DNA of 16,059 bases from DASUSH01 sp036375215 (GTDB taxonomy: Bacteria; Actinomycetota; Thermoleophilia; Solirubrobacterales; 70-9): the NCBI GenBank assembly GCA_036375215.1, contig DASUSH010000069.1:1-16059 (forward strand), given 5' to 3'. Below, in pieces: positions 6,434-13,056 of this stretch. A program made the translations under genes and the position numbers. The notes beneath the pieces were generated by a model. The model searched no databases and had not been told where the DNA came from. It saw only the letters and a list, made by a program, of their open reading frames with translations. Numbering within the stretch: position 1 is the stretch's first letter; the number at the start of each line of letters is the position of its first letter.

Positions 6434-8012
6434 GCCGGTTCTCCTCGAGGTCGAGCTCGCGTTCCACGCGCCGCATCACCTCGCCCGAGATCTCGCCGTC
6501 GTCGCGGAGCCGAAGGAGCACCTCGCGCTGGGCCTGGATCACCTCGTGGAGGAGCCGCTGGTAGGACTGCGAGCGCCGCTCGTAGTCGCGGTCCTCGATC
6601 TCGCCGGTCCGGGCGGCGAAGCGGCTGCGCCGGAAGCCGTAGGAGCGGCGCACGCGATCGACGGTGTCCGGTCGCGTCCAGTCGGCGTCGGCGAGCTCGT
6701 CGAGCCGCGCGATCGCCGCGTCCGAGGCGGCGACCCGCGCGAGGAGCTCCTCCGTCTCCTCGTCCTTGCCGTCATCGACGATGTCGAGGCGCCGCATCAA
6801 GGCCGGCAGCGTTAGCCCCTGCCCGACGACGGTGAAGACGACCACCGCGTAGGCGAGGAAGATCAGCAGGTCGCGTTCGGGGAAGGGCTCGCCCGCGTCG
6901 GTCGTGAGCGGCAGGGCCAGCGCCGCGGCCAGGGTGACCGCGCCCCGCATCCCCGCCCACGACGCGGCGAGCCGCTCGGACCCGCCCACGCGGCGCTCGA
7001 CCTGGCTCGGACGCCGATCGAGGGACCGGATCAGATAGGGCACCGTGAACAGCCAGGCGAAGCGCGCGGCCACCACGACCGCGCAGATCGCCGCCGCGTA
7101 CCCGATCAGCTCGCCCGTTCCGTTGCCGTCGAGATCCTCGAGGATCGACGGGAGCTGGAGCCCGACCAGCATGAAGAGCACGCCGTTGAAGAGGAAGACG
7201 ATGAACTCCCAGACGGCGGTCGACTGCATCCGCACGTTCGCGCTCGAGATCCGTGGAGCAAGCCAGCCGAGGTAGACGCCGGCGGTCACCGCGGCGAGCA
7301 CCCCCGAGGCGCCGAGCTCCTCGGCCGGCAGGTAGGCCGCGTAGCCGGTGAACAGGGAGATCGTGATCTCGACAGGTGGGTCCTCGAGCCGGGCGCGGAT
7401 CCTCGAGACGAGGTAGCCAACGACGAGCCCGATCGCGATGCCGCCCGCCACCGAGGCGACGAACTCGAGCGAAGCGTCGAGGGCCGAGAACGTGCCGCCG
7501 ACCGCCGCCGCCACGGCCACCCGGTAGAGGATCAGGGCCGTCGCGTCGTTGATCAGGCTCTCGCCCTCGATGATCCCGACCCACCGCCGCGGGGCGCCGA
7601 GGCGCCGGGCGATCGCGGTGGCGGCGAGCGGGTCGGTGGGGGAGACGATCGCGCCGAGCGCGAACGCCGCCGCCCAGGGCAGGCCGTCGATCAGGAAGTG
7701 CGCAGCGACCGCGACCGCGACGGTGGTGAGGGCGACGAGGCCGATCGCGAGCAGGCCGATCGGGCGCGCGTCCCTGCGCAGGTCGCGCAGGTTGGCGAAG
7801 AAGGACGCGACGTACAGGAGCGGCGGCAGGAAGATCACGAGCACGAGGTCCGGGTCGAGCTCGACCTCCGGCATGCCCGGGATGAAGCCGAGCGGGAGCG
7901 CGCCAATGACGAGGACGATCGGGTACGGGACGTCGAGAGCGCGGGCGAGCACGGCGAACGCCGGGACCGCGACCAGCAGCCCGAGCAGGACGAGCTCGGT
8001 CTCGTTATCCAT
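6423..8012 (-). CDS. CPA1-family Na+(K+)/H+ antiporter
   Basis: A 529-aa cation/proton antiporter of the CPA1 family (bacterial NhaP/YjcE type), which exchanges Na+ or K+ for protons and serves pH and salt homeostasis. About twelve membrane helices are followed by a cytoplasmic tail of about 130 residues rich in charged helices. The ion-binding region shows SPTDPLAA (D127) and EGESLIND (N155-D156), the typical CPA1 signatures. The start at 8012 gives the hydrophobic N-terminus expected; the longer open frame would add an unlikely Ser-Pro-rich extension reaching into the neighbouring gene. There is no Shine-Dalgarno sequence, but CATACT stands 6 bp upstream on the minus strand as a possible -10 box. 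It is followed by an overlapping MFS gene. Confidence 0.92.
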   Translation of the reverse strand: MDNETELVLLGLLVAVPAFAVLARALDVPYPIVLVIGALPLGFIPGMPEVELDPDLVLVIFLPPLLYVASFFANLRDLRRDARPIGLLAIGLVALTTVAVAVAAHFLIDGLPWAAAFALGAIVSPTDPLAATAIARRLGAPRRWVGIIEGESLINDATALILYRVAVAAAVGGTFSALDASLEFVASVAGGIAIGLVVGYLVSRIRARLEDPPVEITISLFTGYAAYLPAEELGASGVLAAVTAGVYLGWLAPRISSANVRMQSTAVWEFIVFLFNGVLFMLVGLQLPSILEDLDGNGTGELIGYAAAICAVVVAARFAWLFTVPYLIRSLDRRPSQVERRVGGSERLAASWAGMRGAVTLAAALALPLTTDAGEPFPERDLLIFLAYAVVVFTVVGQGLTLPALMRRLDIVDDGKDEETEELLARVAASDAAIARLDELADADWTRPDTVDRVRRSYGFRRSRFAARTGEIEDRDYERRSQSYQRLLHEVIQAQREVLLRLRDDGEISGEVMRRVERELDLEENRLEI

Positions 8013-8050
8013 CGGGGGAGTATGCGACGGCCGGTAATTTGCGGGCGACG
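8013..8050. promoter_or_regulatory. 38-bp divergent promoter region
   Basis: Only 38 bp lie between the antiporter ATG (minus) and the EamA transporter ATG (plus). Leftward, CATACT on the minus strand ends 6 bp before its start codon. Rightward, GGTAAT at 8033-8038, or the overlapping TAATTT, ends 10-12 bp before its start codon. Both starts lack a good Shine-Dalgarno sequence. These elements are modest matches to sigma-70-type -10 boxes, so the boxes are tentative although the short gap is certain. Confidence 0.35.
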
Positions 8051-8998
8051 ATGAGCTCGCGCGCATGGATCCTGTTCGCCGCCGTCTCGGTGATCTGGGG
8101 GGTGCCCTACCTCTTCATCAAGATCGCGGTCGACGGCGGCGCCTCGCCGCTGCTGGTCGCCTGGGGCCGGGTCGCGATCGGCGCCGCGCTGCTCCTCCCG
8201 ATCGCCTGGCGGATGGGCTGTCTGGCCGACCTGCGCGGCCGCGCGAAGCCGCTCGTCGGGTTCGCGATCGCCGAGTGCGCGCTGCCCTGGTGGCTGATCC
8301 CGCTCGGCGAGCAGCACGTGTCCTCATCGCTCGCCGCGATCCTGATCGCCGCGCTGCCCCTGGTGATCGCCCTGCTCGCGATCCGCTTCGACCAGGACGA
8401 GCGCGTCGGCGGCTCGCGCCTCGTCGGCCTCCTCATCGGGCTCGCCGGGGTCGTTCTCCTCCTTGGCATCGAGGTCGCGGGCGCCCCGGACGAGCTCCTC
8501 GGCGCTGGCGCGATCCTGCTCGCGACCGTCTGTTACGCGATCGGGCCGCTGATCGTGCGCCGCTACTTCACCGACGTGAACGCGATCGGACCGGTCGCGG
8601 TCGCGCTCGGGCTCAGCACCGTGATCCTCGCGCCCGCCGGGATCGCCTCGATCCCGGGCAGCGAGGTGAGCGGCGACGCGATCGCCTCGATCGCCGTGCT
8701 CGGCGTCGTCTGCTCGGCGCTCGCCCTGATGCTGTTCTTCGCGCTGATCAACGACGTGGGCGCGAGCAGGGCGGCCGTGATCACCTACGTCAACCCGGTC
8801 GTCGCGGTCGCGCTCGGCGTCGCCCTGCTCGGCGAGTCGGTCGGCGCGGCGGCGATCGCCGGCCTGCTCTTGATCCTCGCCGGCTCCTGGCTCTCGACCG
8901 GAGGCGGCATCCCGCCCGGCCTGGCGGCGATCGTCACACCGCTTCGCGCCCGCCGCCGGGCCTCGCCGCCGGTAGCCCGAGCGGAAGGAGCAGTTTGA
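8051..8998 (+). CDS. EamA/DMT-family transporter
   Basis: A 315-aa membrane protein with about ten hydrophobic helices in two repeated halves, the EamA (drug/metabolite transporter) architecture. Members move amino acids, nucleotide metabolites or drugs, usually outward. The first half opens with FAAVSVIWGVPYLFIKIAV; the second half ends with VTYVNPVVAVALGVALLGE-like sequence, a typical family signature (here beginning AVITYVNPV). The ATG at 8051 was preferred over an in-frame TTG at 8039, because it gives the usual short N-terminus. The last codons overlap a TTG with a strong Shine-Dalgarno sequence that begins a truncated VOC gene. The substrate is unknown. Confidence 0.9.
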   Translation: MSSRAWILFAAVSVIWGVPYLFIKIAVDGGASPLLVAWGRVAIGAALLLPIAWRMGCLADLRGRAKPLVGFAIAECALPWWLIPLGEQHVSSSLAAILIAALPLVIALLAIRFDQDERVGGSRLVGLLIGLAGVVLLLGIEVAGAPDELLGAGAILLATVCYAIGPLIVRRYFTDVNAIGPVAVALGLSTVILAPAGIASIPGSEVSGDAIASIAVLGVVCSALALMLFFALINDVGASRAAVITYVNPVVAVALGVALLGESVGAAAIAGLLLILAGSWLSTGGGIPPGLAAIVTPLRARRRASPPVARAEGAV

Positions 8999-9033
8999 GA
9001 CTCGACCACGTCGGACTGGAGGTCGCCGACTAC
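8995..9033 (+). pseudogene. N-terminal stub of a VOC (glyoxalase-like) gene
   Basis: A TTG start at 8995 sits 4 bp after GGAAGGAG and overlaps the EamA stop as TTGA. The next twelve codons read RLDHVGLEVADY, the standard opening of vicinal-oxygen-chelate proteins of the glyoxalase/dioxygenase superfamily, including the first metal-ligand His. After the Tyr the resemblance stops and the frame continues antisense through the GNAT gene to a stop at 9361-9363. This looks like a gene cut off after about 13 codons, with its translation signals still intact. If translated, it would give a junk chimera of about 122 aa. Confidence 0.6.
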
Positions 9034-9056
9034 GTAGGCCACGACGGTCGCCGCGA

Positions 9057-9623
9057 TCAGGAGATCGCGCGCAGCGCGGCGCGCGCGGCGGCGGGCGTCA
9101 CGGTGCCGGGGAGCTCCGCCTCGACCTCGACCGTCCCGTCACCGACGTTGCTGACCTTGGCTCCGGACCCCAGCTCGCGCAGCAGCTGGATCATGTCCTC
9201 GTTGTCGGTCAGGCAGATCCCGATGAACGCCTCGATGCCGGCCGCGCGCGCCCGGGCCGCCAACCGGGAGAGAAGGGCCGTGCCGACGCCCCTGCCCTGC
9301 CAGTCGTCGGCCACCGTGACGGCGACCTCGGCCACGCCCGCGCGGTCTTCGAGGCGGATGTAACGCGCGACCCCGACGATCGCGCCCTCGTCGTCGACCG
9401 CGACGAGCGCCTCGTGGTTGCGGTGGTCGAGTTGCGTCAGGTACTCCACGTTCGCCTCGGTCAGCCGCTTCACGGGCCCGAGGAAGCGCCGGTAGCGCGT
9501 CTCCGCGCTCAGGTGGCCGAACGCCGCCCGCAGGGCCTCGGCGTCGTGGGGCGCGATCGGACGAACCGTGAGGCGCGCGCCGTCGATCGACTCGAGCGCT
9601 TCGGGTTCGGCCTCCGGGGTCAC
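9057..9623 (-). CDS. GNAT acetyltransferase, Pat-like domain
   Basis: A 188-aa GCN5-related N-acetyltransferase. The acetyl-CoA-binding motif A is WQGRGVGTALL (QGRGVG at 109-114). The N-terminal half, with LSAETRYRRFLGPVKRLTE and the LDHRNHEALVAVD segment, closely resembles the acetyltransferase domain of Pat/PatZ protein-lysine acetyltransferases, but no cyclic-nucleotide or acyl-CoA-synthetase-like domain is fused. Family knowledge therefore suggests, but does not prove, protein acetylation. The GTG at 9623 overlaps the TGA of the ABC permease gene as GTGA, so translation is probably coupled, and the gene is the third member of the ABC operon. The longer open frame upstream is a shadow of the permease gene. 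Confidence 0.88.
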   Translation of the reverse strand: MTPEAEPEALESIDGARLTVRPIAPHDAEALRAAFGHLSAETRYRRFLGPVKRLTEANVEYLTQLDHRNHEALVAVDDEGAIVGVARYIRLEDRAGVAEVAVTVADDWQGRGVGTALLSRLAARARAAGIEAFIGICLTDNEDMIQLLRELGSGAKVSNVGDGTVEVEAELPGTVTPAAARAALRAIS

Positions 9624-10420
9624 TGCTCGACGTCCCGCCTGCCCAGCCCGAGCGCCGCAATCGCGATCAGGGCGAGGCTCGCCGCGGTCAGGATCAGCCA
9701 GCCGTCCCACGGGACGCCCTCGCGCAGGGGGTTCGAGCTGATCACCTGGTACACCGGCGACAGCGGGCGCCACGGGTCGAGCCAGTCGACCGCCTGGCCG
9801 AGGCCGTCCAGCATCCAGGCCGCCACCGCCACCGCGGAGGCGACCGCGATCGCCCTGCCGCGGCCCGGCCACACCGACCCGGCTGCGATCGCCACCGACC
9901 CGTAGAGCAGGCCGAGAAGCGCCACCCCGCCCGTCGCCGCGACGAGCTTGTCGAGCCCGACCTCGATGTCGACGACCGCCGAGCTGACGGCGACCGCGAC
10001 GAGCAGGGCGATCGAGATGCCGGCGACCAGCGCCGCAAGCGCCGCGAAGCGCGCCCAGACGAGCTTCGCGCGCGAGACCGGCTGCGCGAGGACGAGCTCG
10101 AGCATCCCCTTCTCCTCCTCACCGGCGACCGCGCTCGCGCCGTAGCCGATCGCGAAGATGACCACGAGCAGCGGGGCCATGAGGGCGAAGAGCTGGCTGT
10201 TCAGATACCCGGGGCCGCTGACCAGGTCGGTCTCCCCGCCGGTGAACAGCCCCCGCATCGCCTCCGGCAGGTCCTCGGCGTAGCTGTTGAGCGCGGTCGA
10301 GTCGCGCACCGAGGGGAAGAATGCGACGGTGAGGACGACGAGGGCGACGAGCCCCACCGACCACCAGAGCAGGGAGCGGCGGCGCCCGAGGATCGCCTCG
10401 CGCACGAGCTCAGTCGCCAT
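9620..10420 (-). CDS. ABC-2 type transporter permease
   Basis: A 266-aa membrane subunit of an ABC exporter with about six hydrophobic helices. The order is: helix near residues 18-35, an external loop, then a core of five helices from about residue 78. The cytoplasmic loop after helix 2 contains GEEEKGMLELVLAQPVSR, a hallmark of ABC-2 permeases that couple to the ATPase. The ATG at 10420 has GGGAGGG on the minus strand 4-5 bp upstream and overlaps the ATPase gene by 11 bp, so the two are made together. Such two-gene systems typically export antibiotics, lipids or peptides; nothing here fixes the substrate. Confidence 0.9.
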   Translation of the reverse strand: MATELVREAILGRRRSLLWWSVGLVALVVLTVAFFPSVRDSTALNSYAEDLPEAMRGLFTGGETDLVSGPGYLNSQLFALMAPLLVVIFAIGYGASAVAGEEEKGMLELVLAQPVSRAKLVWARFAALAALVAGISIALLVAVAVSSAVVDIEVGLDKLVAATGGVALLGLLYGSVAIAAGSVWPGRGRAIAVASAVAVAAWMLDGLGQAVDWLDPWRPLSPVYQVISSNPLREGVPWDGWLILTAASLALIAIAALGLGRRDVEQ

Positions 10421-11318
10421 CGTCCCTCCCGTAGAACGCGCGGAAGATCTCGTCGAGCTCGGGCTCCTCGCTCGACAGGGTCTTCACGCGGTGGCGAGCG
10501 AGCTCCTTGACCAGGCCGTCCATCTCGCCCTCGAACTCGATCCGCACGGAGTCGTCCTTGCGGACGATCCGGCGCGCCCCCGGCAGCCGCTGGAGCTCGT
10601 CCGCCGGCGGCTCCCCGGCGAACATGATCGTCACGTGCCGCAGCGCCCGGGCCTTGAGCGCGGCGATCTCCTCGACCGCGACCAGCCGTCCCTCGTTGAC
10701 GATCCCGACGCGCCTGGCGACGTGCTCGACCTGGTCGAGGGCGTGGGAGGAGAGGAAGACGGAGCGGCCCGCCGCGGCCCGCTCCCGGATCAGGTCCTGG
10801 ACGTCCTGCTGGCGCAGCGGGTCGAGGCCGCTGGTCGGCTCGTCGAGGATCAGCAGCTCGGGGTCGTGGGCGAAGGCCGCGACGACCCCGATCTTCTCCT
10901 TGTTGCCCTTCGAGAGGTCGCCGATCCTGCGATCGAGCTCGAGCCCGAGCCGTTCCGCGAGCGCGTCGATCGCGGCCTTCGACCGCCCGCCCCGCAGCCG
11001 GTCCAGGTGCCCGAGCAGGTGCCCGGCGGTGGGACGGTCGGGGAGCTTCAGCTCGCCGGGCAGATATCCGGTGCGCGCCCGCACCTCGATGCTTTCGCGG
11101 GAATCGAACCCGCAGACCGTCGCGGACCCCGCCGAGGGCCGGATCAGGTCCAGTAGCAGGCGGATCGTCGTGGTCTTCCCGGCACCGTTGGGGCCGAGGA
11201 AGCCGAACACCTCGCCGCGCTCGACGCGCAGGTCGACGTCCTCGATCCCGCGCTCGACGCCGTAGGACTTGCTGAGCCCCGACGTCAGGATTGCCGGCGC
11301 ATCGGCAGGGCCACTCAT
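10410..11318 (-). CDS. ABC transporter ATP-binding protein
   Basis: A 302-aa ATPase of the ABC-2/DRA-type exporter group. The Walker A is GPNGAGKTT (42-50), the signature is LSKGNKEKIG (135-144) instead of classical LSGGQ, a common variant in this group, Walker B is LLILDEP (155-161), and the switch His is H192. The Q-loop region reads GYLPGEL, without the usual Gln, again typical of the subgroup. The last 80 residues form an accessory domain (from about HVTIMFAGE) as seen in long ATPases of this type. It powers the permease encoded directly downstream. The start codon lies beyond a large hairpin that separates it from the decarboxylase gene; the Shine-Dalgarno sequence is weak. Confidence 0.93.
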   Translation of the reverse strand: MSGPADAPAILTSGLSKSYGVERGIEDVDLRVERGEVFGFLGPNGAGKTTTIRLLLDLIRPSAGSATVCGFDSRESIEVRARTGYLPGELKLPDRPTAGHLLGHLDRLRGGRSKAAIDALAERLGLELDRRIGDLSKGNKEKIGVVAAFAHDPELLILDEPTSGLDPLRQQDVQDLIRERAAAGRSVFLSSHALDQVEHVARRVGIVNEGRLVAVEEIAALKARALRHVTIMFAGEPPADELQRLPGARRIVRKDDSVRIEFEGEMDGLVKELARHRVKTLSSEEPELDEIFRAFYGRDDGD

Positions 11319-11370
11319 CCGCGGTCACCGGTCGGCACCGAGGCCACCCTACCGGGGCTTCCGACCCGGC

Positions 11371-11419
11371 GACGTTGGCCGCAAAGCGTTGCCGTGGGCA
11401 ACGTTTCTCGGCCAACGTC
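11371..11419. terminator. 23-bp imperfect inverted repeat with 3-base loop
   Basis: The left arm is 11371-11393 and the right arm 11397-11419, with GTG between. Twenty of 23 positions pair: an outer perfect block of 11 (GACGTTGGCCG), a mismatched middle (three mismatches in five) and an inner perfect block of 7 (CGTTGCC). It starts 15 bp after the decarboxylase stop and ends 53 bp before the ABC ATPase start, so it is well placed to terminate the decarboxylase transcript. There is no U-tract. The arms are themselves built of related CGTTGSC units, so an interspersed REP-like repeat is an alternative; no second copy occurs in the window. Confidence 0.6.
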
Positions 11420-11433
11420 CCGCGAGGAGGGAA

Positions 11434-12801
11434 CTACCGGCGGCTTGCCGCGAAGGCGCGCTCGAGGGAGGCGGCGAGGCGGTCGACGTCGGTCGCGGTG
11501 GTCGACCAGTTCGAGACCGAGACCCGGACCGCCGCGCGGCCGCGCCAGACCGTGCCCCCGACCCAGGCCTCGCCCTCGCGCTGGACCGCGTCGACGACCG
11601 CGCGCGTGGTCTCGTCGTCGCCGAAGCGGACCAGGACCTGGTTGAGGACGACGTCGTTCAGCACCTCCGCACCGGCGAGCTCCCCCATCGCGGTGGCGAG
11701 GCGGCGGGCGTGGGAGCAGCAGCGCTCGATCATCTCGGCGAGGCCCCGGCGCCCGAGGGAGCGCAGCGCGGCGTAGACCGGGACCGCGCGGGCGCGGCGG
11801 GACATCTCCGGCACGAGCTCGCCCGGCTCGCGGCCGCCCTCGGTGGGCAGGTAGCTCGCGCTCGTCCCGAGCGCAGCGCGCACGGCGTCGGGGTCCGCGA
11901 CGATCGCCATCGCCGAGTCGTAGGGGACATTCAGCCACTTGTGCGCGTCGGCGGACCAGGAGTCGGCTCCCTCGACGCCCGGAAGCAGGGGGCCGAGGGC
12001 GGGCGCCGCGTTCGCCCAGAGGCCGAAGGCGCCGTCGACGTGCACCCAGCAGTCGCCGTGCTCGCGGGCGGCGGCGGCGATCTCGCCGACGGGGTCGAGG
12101 GCGCCGGTGTTGACGTTGCCTGCCTGCGCGCAGACGATCGCCGGGCCGGCGTCCCGGGCTAGCGCCGCGGCCAGCGCGTCGCCTCGCATCGCCCCCTGGT
12201 CGTCGGCGGCGACGCGCTCGGCGCGCTCGGCGCCGAAGCCCGCCATCCGCAGGGCCAGGAGGACGGAAGGGTGGACCTCCTCGCCCACGAGCACGCGCAC
12301 GGGCGGGGAGCCGGCGAGCCCGTCCGCCTCGACGTCCCAGCCCGCGCGGGCGAGCAGCCGGTGGCGGGCGGCGAGGATGCCCACGAAGTTCCCCGCCGTG
12401 GCGCCGGTTACGAAGCCGACGGCGGCGCCGCGCGGCAGGTCGAGCGCCTCCAGCACCCAGCGCTCGGCGACCGCGTCGACGGCGGACCCGGCGGGGGAGG
12501 AGACCCTGCTGAACGCGGTCTGGTCCCACGCCGAGACGAGCCAGTCGGAGGCGAGCGCGGCCGGCAGGCTGCCGCCGACGACGAACCCGAAGTATCGCGG
12601 GCCCGCGTTCGCCACCGTCGCGGGGCCGACCGTCGTGGCGAGCTCCTCGATCACCGCCTCCGGGTCGGTCCCTTCCTCGGGGAGCGGCGAGTCGAGCACG
12701 GCGAGCGTCTCCTCATAGCTCGCGGTCTCGCCCACGTGCCGCTCGCGCGCCGCGTCCAGGTAGCCGGCGGCGAGCTCGGCGGTGCGATCGAGCAGGCTCA
12801 C
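11434..12801 (-). CDS. Group II PLP-dependent amino-acid decarboxylase
   Basis: A 455-aa pyridoxal-phosphate enzyme of the group II decarboxylase family (aromatic-L-amino-acid, glutamate and related decarboxylases), which removes CO2 from an amino acid to give an amine. The PLP lysine is K288 in SADAHKWLN, with H287 before it; D256 in HVDGAFGLWA pairs with the ring nitrogen; H177 in EEVHPSV is the residue that stacks on the ring. The Gly-rich TGATAGN loop binds phosphate. The start is taken as the GTG at 12801, since the family N-terminus begins at SLLDRTAELAAGYLD and the upstream extension is low-complexity. That GTG overlaps the stop of a short ORF with a strong Shine-Dalgarno sequence. The substrate is undetermined; tryptophan, tyrosine, DOPA and others are possible. 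Confidence 0.9.
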   Translation of the reverse strand: MSLLDRTAELAAGYLDAARERHVGETASYEETLAVLDSPLPEEGTDPEAVIEELATTVGPATVANAGPRYFGFVVGGSLPAALASDWLVSAWDQTAFSRVSSPAGSAVDAVAERWVLEALDLPRGAAVGFVTGATAGNFVGILAARHRLLARAGWDVEADGLAGSPPVRVLVGEEVHPSVLLALRMAGFGAERAERVAADDQGAMRGDALAAALARDAGPAIVCAQAGNVNTGALDPVGEIAAAAREHGDCWVHVDGAFGLWANAAPALGPLLPGVEGADSWSADAHKWLNVPYDSAMAIVADPDAVRAALGTSASYLPTEGGREPGELVPEMSRRARAVPVYAALRSLGRRGLAEMIERCCSHARRLATAMGELAGAEVLNDVVLNQVLVRFGDDETTRAVVDAVQREGEAWVGGTVWRGRAAVRVSVSNWSTTATDVDRLAASLERAFAASRR

Positions 12802-12872
12802 GGCGATACGCCGGGCGTCGACGGGCGAGCGAGCCGCCGTCTCGGGACCTGGCGGCCTCGAGCGCCGGTCAC
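12798..12872 (-). CDS. 24-codon upstream ORF coupled to the decarboxylase
   Basis: A GTG at 12872 stands 5 bp after GGGAGGG (minus strand), the best Shine-Dalgarno sequence in this region. It opens 24 codons, rich in Arg and Pro, that stop at a TGA overlapping the GTG of the decarboxylase as GTGA. The decarboxylase itself has no good ribosome binding site, so it is probably translated by re-initiation after this leader. A TAGCGT (minus strand, 12912-12917) may be the -10 box, and an inverted repeat (GTCGGG at 12886-12891, CCCGAC at 12908-12913) lies just before the ribosome binding site. The peptide matches nothing I know, and no run of one amino acid suggests attenuation. Confidence 0.45.
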   Translation of the reverse strand: MTGARGRQVPRRRLARPSTPGVSP

Positions 12873-12963
12873 GAGATCCCTCCCTGTCGGGGCGTCCGCA
12901 TTCCGCGCCCGACGCTACCGAAGTCGGCCACCCGGCTCGTGCCGAGGCTGAGATCATGCCGAC

Positions 12964-13056
12964 GTGGGCGGGCCGAGCTGCATCGTCGTCGGCGCAGGTG
13001 ACCTCGGCGCCGGGACGGCCGGGACCTTCGCGTGCGAGCGGCGGACGGAATCGTGA
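12964..13056 (+). pseudogene. Rossmann-fold N-terminal fragment upstream of GNAT
   Basis: A GTG-started frame of 30 codons contains CIVVGAGDLGAGTAG, which fits the beta1-loop-alpha1 nucleotide-binding motif GxGxxG of FAD or NAD(P) oxidoreductases, and then stops. Its TGA overlaps the GTG of the acetyltransferase gene as GTGA. A functional dinucleotide-binding domain needs over 100 more residues, so this is either the stub of a lost oxidoreductase gene or a chance resemblance in GC-rich DNA that serves as a coupled leader. No strong Shine-Dalgarno sequence precedes it. Confidence 0.35.

Noticed and set aside
3819..6835. Very long Arg/Asp/Pro-rich open frames on both strands across the serine hydrolase and MFS genes.
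   Set aside because: They are shadows of real genes in stop-poor GC-rich DNA: low-complexity composition, no family motifs, and full overlap with convincing genes.
11097..11113. On the minus strand the 17 bases GCGGGTTCGATTCCCGC look exactly like a tRNA T-arm.
   Set aside because: It lies inside the ABC ATPase coding sequence, and I found no matching acceptor, D or anticodon arms and no CCA end. Treated as coincidence.
12802..12957. ATG start at 12957 for the decarboxylase, adding 52 residues.
   Set aside because: The added part is Arg/Pro/Ser-rich with no family resemblance. The GTG at 12801 gives the usual N-terminus and is coupled to a uORF.
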